Origin: Pseudofabraea citricarpa
Taxonomy: Eukaryota > Ascomycota > Leotiomycetes > Helotiales > Dermateaceae
DNA length: 64,000 bases
Direction: 5' to 3'
Assembly (NCBI GenBank): GCA_029641185.1
Contig: JAPWGK010000017.1
Coordinates: forward strand, 186,001 to 250,000
Of this stretch, positions 58,692-64,000 are shown piece after piece. The translations under genes and the position numbers were made by a program. Every line of letters begins with the position of its first letter. Within the stretch, counting starts at the first letter, position 1. The notes beneath the pieces are model-generated. The model did no database searches, was not told the origin of the DNA, and saw only the letters and a list, made by a program, of their open reading frames with translations.

Positions 58692-59423
58692 TCATATCTC
58701 AACTGCTCCCTCTGGAACACCTGCTCTGCTTCTCAGTCTCCTAGCTAAGAATTTCATGATGGGAAGCATCTCCTCGCGATTGCCAGGCATAGAATCAACG
58801 GGCTTGTTCCACTTCACATACTCGACATCCACGAAAGCCTCTTTGAGCTTATCGATACTGCTGCGTGTAATCTCGGTACTTCGAGAACCACCGAGGACCA
58901 AGATTGGCGTCTTGTTCTTTTTCGCCGGAGCGGGTGAAGAACTGGGAAGTCTACCACCGATAGAGACTACCCCACCGAACTCGAGAGGTGAAGAGCAGGT
59001 GACTGATAATGCAGCCATCCCTCCCTGGCCAAAGCCGTAGAAGAGAATATTTCTCGCATCATACTTGCACTTCTCCATCAGGACCTTCATGACAACGCTC
59101 TCCATCAACACGACAGCAGAGGTCTTGAAGCCAGCATCAAGGTCGATCTCCCCTCTGCGTTCATCGATCAAGACATCGTCTCCCCAATGGAACGCCGGTC
59201 TCTCATCCCCTGTGAACAAGGAGGGAATCGGATTTGGCCCTTGAATAGAAAGACAGGCCGTCTCAGGCAGATTCAGATTCTTGGCCAAGGAGGTGAATGA
59301 TTTGTTCGTGTCCCCGAGACCATGAAGGAGTACGAGGATGTTGACGGCATTGCCGGATGGGGGAGGGATGATGTCGACGGTCAGACTTGGTGGGAAATCG
59401 GCCTTGCTGGGTAGACGGGACAT
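58692..59423 (-). CDS. Acyl-protein thioesterase/carboxylesterase-like protein lacking catalytic residues
   Basis: A single-exon minus-strand frame of 243 residues, the normal size of the phospholipase/carboxylesterase (APT1-like) alpha/beta-hydrolase family. The fold markers are present: NILVLLHGLGDTNKSF at 28-43 and FYGFGQGGMAAL at 128-139. In active members the last motif is GFSQGG; here Gly132 replaces the nucleophile Ser. The Asp strand, normally a PxLxxHGxxD type, reads TPILVLGGSRSTEIT with no Asp, and no His follows where GxxH is expected (VKWNKPVDSMPGN). So all three triad positions appear lost while the frame stays open, which points to a pseudoenzyme with a binding or scaffold role. 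Identity of the family is likely; loss of activity is inferred from sequence. Confidence 0.8.
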   Translation of the reverse strand: MSRLPSKADFPPSLTVDIIPPPSGNAVNILVLLHGLGDTNKSFTSLAKNLNLPETACLSIQGPNPIPSLFTGDERPAFHWGDDVLIDERRGEIDLDAGFKTSAVVLMESVVMKVLMEKCKYDARNILFYGFGQGGMAALSVTCSSPLEFGGVVSIGGRLPSSSPAPAKKNKTPILVLGGSRSTEITRSSIDKLKEAFVDVEYVKWNKPVDSMPGNREEMLPIMKFLARRLRSRAGVPEGAVEI

Positions 59424-60667
59424 GATGGAGTATTGCAGGAGAGATCAGCTGATGATGAGGGGTTCTTCCGTACAAAGCGAAAAGGGATTTTCACGTGCAG
59501 TACAGTAGTGGAGATGGACTCGACTGGGCCGGGGTGGAGTAGCCGATGATGAAACAAGCTTCGCCAAGGGGCTTCGTAAAGCTTGAAATCGTTCGAATCT
59601 GGCACTGGATCGTCGTCAACCCATTGATTCCGGATGTTTCCGCCTCGTGTGTGACGACAAAGCACCATTAGACCTCAGGTTGACGACCAAGCACTGCCGC
59701 TGTCATCATGTCATGGAGCTCAGCTGAACTCACTGACTGATTGCCTTTCACTCCATGACAAATGCCGTCTCATCTGGGAGCTGGGTCTGGATCCATCCAA
59801 TTGCAGCAGACAACACTTACGAGGTAGTCAAAGAGGGGCTCATCGTCCATCCACTCGGCTTGAGATACGGCACACACGACCCGAAAGCTTGACCTGGCCC
59901 TGGCTGATTGGCAAAGCTTGACTCTATTGATGGATACTACGGAGGCATCAAAGAGGGGCAGTGCAGTAGCCCAGGATAGCATCATCGCCTTCATGCCGCC
60001 GTGAAACTGGCTTGGGAATGGACCATGGCATGAACTTGTTGCTTCTCTCTGGCAACCCTTGTTTGCTGTTGGATCTGAACTGCACAGCTCATCAATCGAT
60101 AATTGGCCCTCAATATCGCTACGGAGATGGGAGCTTGACGGAATTCTATGGAGCTATGATGCACGTTTAGTGATATCCTCCCAGCAGCTCAGACAACGCA
60201 TCAAACCTGTCCAGGGTCCAATGTTCCCAGTACAGCTGAGCAAGGCGCCTCAAGCACCATATAGCTTCTGAGACTTAAGCCATGTGTCGATAGAGTATTC
60301 TGGGGATCCACAGGATTTCAGCCCTTGCACTTACGCAAGCTATTTGCTCAGAGGGCGAGGTCGATTTGACCATTCACTCTTCAGCATCATGCATTATTTT
60401 TCTATCGGCCACTATCCACACAGGTGCATGCAACATGCTTGGGCTGGGGACTTCTTGCGGTGGCTTGCTCAATGCAATCACGCCTCAGAGACCAGCAGCC
60501 CAAGTCTGGGATGCGGGTCACCCTGAAAGATTATAAGAACCCCTCTCTCACCCCTCTCTCACCCCGCTCCGATTATCGTTCTATCTACATTTCAAACCAC
60601 TGCACAACTCACTTCATAAAAGAACACTCAAACCTAACCTTCAATCCTTCTCAATAAATCAGCAATC
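59424..60667. other. Intergenic between divergent genes
   Basis: Holds the promoters of the thioesterase-like and CipC genes. A minus-strand frame from an ATG at 59994 with a GTAAGT donor is discussed among the rejected items. Otherwise nothing seen. Confidence 0.55.
60529..60568 (+). promoter_or_regulatory. TATA-like site and CCCCT-rich tract upstream of the CipC gene
   Basis: GATTATAAGAAC is followed by repeated CCCCTCTCTCA units ending about 100 bases before the start codon. CCCCT is the core of the yeast stress response element bound by Msn2/Msn4. A CT tract next to a TATA site is also typical of strong fungal promoters. Either reading rests on short motifs. Confidence 0.35.
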
Positions 60668-61208
60668 ATGGTCTTCGGCTGGGGTGAGTACTTTACTATT
60701 AGACGAACATCTCTATAACATATACTGACTCAATGGTATGACAGGTGAATCTGAACAAGCTTACAACGATGTCCAATCGGACAACCAAGCCTCCTTCGGA
60801 CACGAGGCTCTAGCTGGTGCCGCTTCGTTCGGAGCTTTCAAGATCTTCGAAGACAGACAGCGAAAAGAAGGTATACTTGCACGACGTCCTCTACACGGGA
60901 TACAACCTGACGTATGACCAATAGGAAAGCCAGTCTCCCACCAGTTCGCCAAGGAACTACTTGTTGGCCTCGCTGGTGCCGAGATTGACAAGTTGGCCGA
61001 GACCAAGGGAGAGGACTTTGTCGACCGCGAGCGGGCTAAGCACGCTGCAAAGCAAAACGTCGAGAGAATGTACGACGACCACTATGTCAATGGACAAAAT
61101 GCCGACCAATACGATCCGTATGCTCTCCCTTGTCGGAATATCGGAGTAGAATACTAACAGATCTACAGAAACCAGTACGAAGCTCCACAGAGTCTCAGCC
61201 GCTACTAA
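60668..61208 (+). CDS. CipC-like stress protein (DUF3759)
   Basis: CipC was named as a concanamycin-induced protein of Aspergillus; homologues are small cytosolic proteins raised under stress or in hyphae, with unknown biochemistry. Four exons keep phase: 60668-60683, 60745-60870, 60925-61117 and 61169-61208, giving 124 residues. The first exon encodes only MVFGW plus one base. Family features are the MVFGWG start, QASFGHEALAGAASFGAFKIFEDRQR near 21-46, FAKELLVGLAGAEIDKLAE near 56-74, and a charged helix ending ARERMYDDHY-like. No signal peptide or membrane helix. Confidence 0.85.
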
Positions 61209-61736
61209 AGCGGTTGAGCCACTGCAAGTCTTACTCTCTTGATAATAGAAGAGGAGTCTTGAATATTTTGGAGGCAATATATCACTAAGATTGAGTAGCT
61301 TACAATGATAAACACTTTGATGATTATAACATACCAAATGCTAGCCGTGAAATAATTTGATATCTCTTCTGTGCTATCGTTTACTTTGTGTACATATTGT
61401 TTATGTTTTCCTTATCATCGTGCTATTCGTGAATAAACCCATAGCATAAAAAGACTGCCGATCCTTTCATATAACTCAAATTGAGATTTATTCGACTGAG
61501 AACGTAGATAATTACAAGTAACAAACAGCATATACTTGGAGATTTCGAGGTGTACAAGTCATGTAGCTCACATTCCTAATCGGTCAACCCCAGATAAGCG
61601 CCCATCTGATCAAAACCAGCTGCCAAGACTAAACGCCCAGGTACCATAGCAGAAGACCCACCTTTACATTGACAACATCCAACACGACATCTTCCTACCT
61701 CTCATCACAACATTGCGACCTTGCAGTATATTCAGA
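61209..61736. other. Intergenic between CipC-like and aminopeptidase genes
   Basis: No gene seen. The last 150 bases are CA-rich, as in a leader. Confidence 0.65.
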
Positions 61737-63669
61737 ATGGTGAAGAACAACCCAAACTCTCTTCGCACAAGCATGAGCAACATGTCTCTACGATCTTCAG
61801 AAGAAGCCGAGCTTCGTCGTACAATCGCTGAGTTGGAGGCGAAGATGAACCGTCTCTCGACCGAGGCCAAAGAGGCAGAGTTCCAGGCTAGAGTGAAGAT
61901 TCACGCACCGATTCAGTCGTCAGAGGAAGGGTTGAAATGGCTAAGCGACTGGAGAAAGGACCTCAAGGAGGAGGCTCTGAGCAAAGACCCTAGCATGCAG
62001 GCCCTGGAATCTCTCATCGACGGATTCAATAGTTCTACCAAAAGGCTCTCCGAACAGAAGAAAGTGCGCCCCGAGCCACTCGCATACAGGAGGGCGGATG
62101 TCGCAGGAGAGGAGGCCACCAGAACGAGGAAGATACAGGGCCCAGAGGCATACACGAAGCCCTTCACGGATTTCTTGACAGAAAACCCTACAGTATGGCA
62201 TGCGGTGGATTACTTTGCCAAGAAGCTGGAGAAAGCTGGCTATGTTAAGGTACGTCAAGTGCGATCACATTTCGAATCACTGCTAAGTAATATCCTTAGT
62301 TGTCTGAACGATCCAGCTGGACCTCCGAACTCGAGAAAGGTGGCAAGTACTACGTAACACGGAATGGATCTAGTTTGATTGCCTTCGAAGTTGGATCCGA
62401 ATACAAGAGTGGGAATGGAGTTGCCATGATTGCTGGTCATGTAGATGCTCTCACTGCTAGACTAAAGCCTGTGAGCAACAAGCCAAACAAAGCTGGATAC
62501 CTGCAGTTAGGCGTTGCCCCATACGCTGGGGGCTTAAATACTACATGGTGGGATAGAGATCTAGGTATCGGTGGAAGGGTCCTTGTTAAGGATTCCAAGA
62601 CAGGAAAGATTACCACGAAATTGGTGAAGCTTGGATACCCAAGTAAGCCACCTTTAGAGCACGAACTTAACTGTTTACTAATATGTATGTTCTAGTTGCA
62701 AAGATCCCCACTCTCGCTCCTCATTTTGGTGTTGGTATGCTCGGAACGAACAATGCCGAGACCCAAGCTGTACCCATTATCGGCCTTGACAATTCAGATC
62801 TTTCTTCAGTCGAAGAAGGCCAGTTCCAAAATCAAACATTAGGAGGACTCGGTACCTTCACTGCCACTCAACCACCTAGACTTGTCAGAGCCATTGCTGG
62901 CGAGCTCTCAATAACAGACTACTCCAGCATCGTCAACTGGGAACTTGAACTCTACGATACTCAGCCCGCCCAGACAGTTGGCTTAGATAAAGAGTTGATT
63001 TCTGGTGGGCGCATCGATGACAAGATATGTTCGTGGGCTGCTATCGAGGGTCTTCTAGCATCGACATCTACTGCACCCTCCACCCGAAGCGGAGAAGATG
63101 GCATTGTCAAGCTTGTAGGCGTCTTTGACGATGAGGAGATTGGTTCTTTGCTTAGACAAGGTGCACGTGGAAACTTCCTCCCTAGCGTTGTTGAGCGCAT
63201 CTCCGAGACCTTTACCAAGGATGGATCCAGCAGCGCCAACATTCTCTCTCAGACCTACGCGAACTCCTTCCTTGTATCCGCAGATGTCACTCATGCTGTC
63301 AACCCAAACTTTTTGGGCAATTATCTCGAGGGCCATGCACCTCGTCTTAATGTTGGTCTCGTAGTGTCTGCTGACTCCAATGGCCATATGACTACCGACT
63401 CTGTGTCAACAGCTGTGCTGCAGAGAGTTGCAGAGAAGACTGGCGAGAAATTGCAACTCTTCATGATCCGTAACGACTCTCGAAGTGGCGGAACTGTTGG
63501 ACCAATGTTAAGCAGTGCTATGGGATGCAGAGCTATTGATGCTGGTATTCCTCAGTTGAGCATGCATAGCATTCGTGCTACTACTGGTGCCTTGGACCCT
63601 GGCTTGGGAGCCAAGATCTTCCAAGGATTTTTTGATCACTTTGAGGCTGTTGATAAAGAGTTTGAATAA
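61737..63669 (+). CDS. M18-family aminopeptidase (vacuolar aminopeptidase I type) with N-terminal extension
   Basis: A dinuclear zinc aminopeptidase; yeast Ape1/Lap4 is delivered to the vacuole by the Cvt/autophagy route. Three exons keep phase: 61737-62249, 62300-62642 and 62696-63669, giving 609 residues. Metal-site motifs are complete: GHVDALTARLKP (His), GGRIDDKICSWAA (Asp), FDDEEIGS (Glu pair), SADVTHAVNP (Asp) and LSMHSIRATTG (His). The catalytic core begins near residue 138 (YTKPFTDFLTENPTVWH). The first about 135 residues are extra: a Ser-rich start, then a coiled coil (AELRRTIAELEAKMNRLSTEAKEAEF) and a charged helical region. Yeast Ape1 has a 45-residue helical propeptide for cargo assembly; this much longer one may do the same. 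Start ATG is the first true ATG in frame. Confidence 0.9.
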
Positions 63670-64000
63670 GCGTGCATAAGATAAACGAGAATTTGTAGGA
63701 CGAGCGGGAGGTGCAGCAGGTTGTGTAATAGATAGATACCTGGATAGTTTGTGACAATATATACACTAGACCATACCTCTCCTGTTCTGTTGTACAGGCT
63801 TGTCAGCAAGAATCACTGCAAAACAAGACACTTTCAAACATGAGAAATCAAACCATTACTGCGGCAACAAACATGGTGGGGTGAGATCAGGATGGAATCT
63901 AGGCCAGCGCAAAAATGTTGGGGTACTTTAGCCATGCCATAAATAAATACTAGCCTAGGAATGTAGATCCGATCCGTCTTAGCGCGTATCCTTCAGATGA
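63670..64000. other. Intergenic right end
   Basis: Aminopeptidase 3' region; no gene seen before the window ends. Confidence 0.6.

Noticed and set aside
59674..59994. Minus-strand frame from ATG 59994 with a TACCTC-GTAAGT donor
   Set aside because: A plausible donor but no convincing second exon, no domain, and the place fits the promoters of the flanking genes.

Overview
The window is nuclear DNA of a filamentous ascomycete (Pezizomycotina; the gene set fits Leotiomycetes, but that placement is inference). Evidence: compact genes with introns of about 45-150 bases and GT..AG ends, fungal-only families (HET domain, CipC/DUF3759, fungal transcription-factor domains, ELO elongase), CT-rich promoters, and no operons. 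I saw no tRNA, rRNA, CRISPR array or intact transposon. Exon borders below were placed by eye and checked for reading phase.

Layout, left to right. 2.4-6.1 kb: glycogen synthase and cytochrome c oxidase subunit VI, both plus. 7.5-11.9 kb (minus): a large chromodomain protein with an HDA1-complex subunit 2/3-like region. 13.2-15.2 kb: a small accessory patch with two tiny membrane-protein genes and a three-exon gene for a secreted cysteine-rich protein with knottin-like cysteine spacing. 16.1-17.9 kb: F-box protein. 19.3-20.4 kb (minus): zinc-knuckle protein with an Asn/Gly/His-rich start. 21.7-22.6 kb: hypothetical protein followed by a 146-base tandem duplication. 23.1-25.0 kb (minus): HET-domain protein. 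25.3-26.0 kb: a 57-base minisatellite with decayed outliers. 27.6-28.8 kb (minus): disordered Ser-rich protein. 31.5-32.7 kb (minus): fatty acid elongase. 32.7-35.1 kb: mostly gene-poor, AT-rich, with one or two tiny candidate genes. 35.1-46.4 kb (all plus): ribosomal protein L4, a Ulp2-type SUMO protease, a Pmp3 stress peptide and signal peptidase subunit SPC3. 47.2-48.9 kb: a transcription-factor-like gene whose frame appears broken. 50.3-51.1 kb: low-complexity DNA and another tiny membrane-protein gene. 51.3-54.1 kb (minus): C2H2 plus fungal-TF-domain regulator. 56.5-58.2 kb: tRNA m1A58 methyltransferase catalytic subunit Trm61. 58.7-59.4 kb (minus): an acyl-protein-thioesterase-like protein that has lost its catalytic residues. 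60.7-63.7 kb: CipC-like stress protein and an M18 vacuolar-type aminopeptidase with a long N-terminal extension.

The genes are mostly independent housekeeping functions: glycogen storage, respiration, translation, SUMO removal, ER signal cleavage, tRNA modification, lipid elongation. The parts that look lineage-specific are the 13-15 kb patch, the other tiny membrane-protein loci, the HET gene, the zinc-knuckle protein and the repeats around them. The best candidate for something undescribed is the spliced knottin-like secreted protein at 14830-15155, which no single open frame shows.
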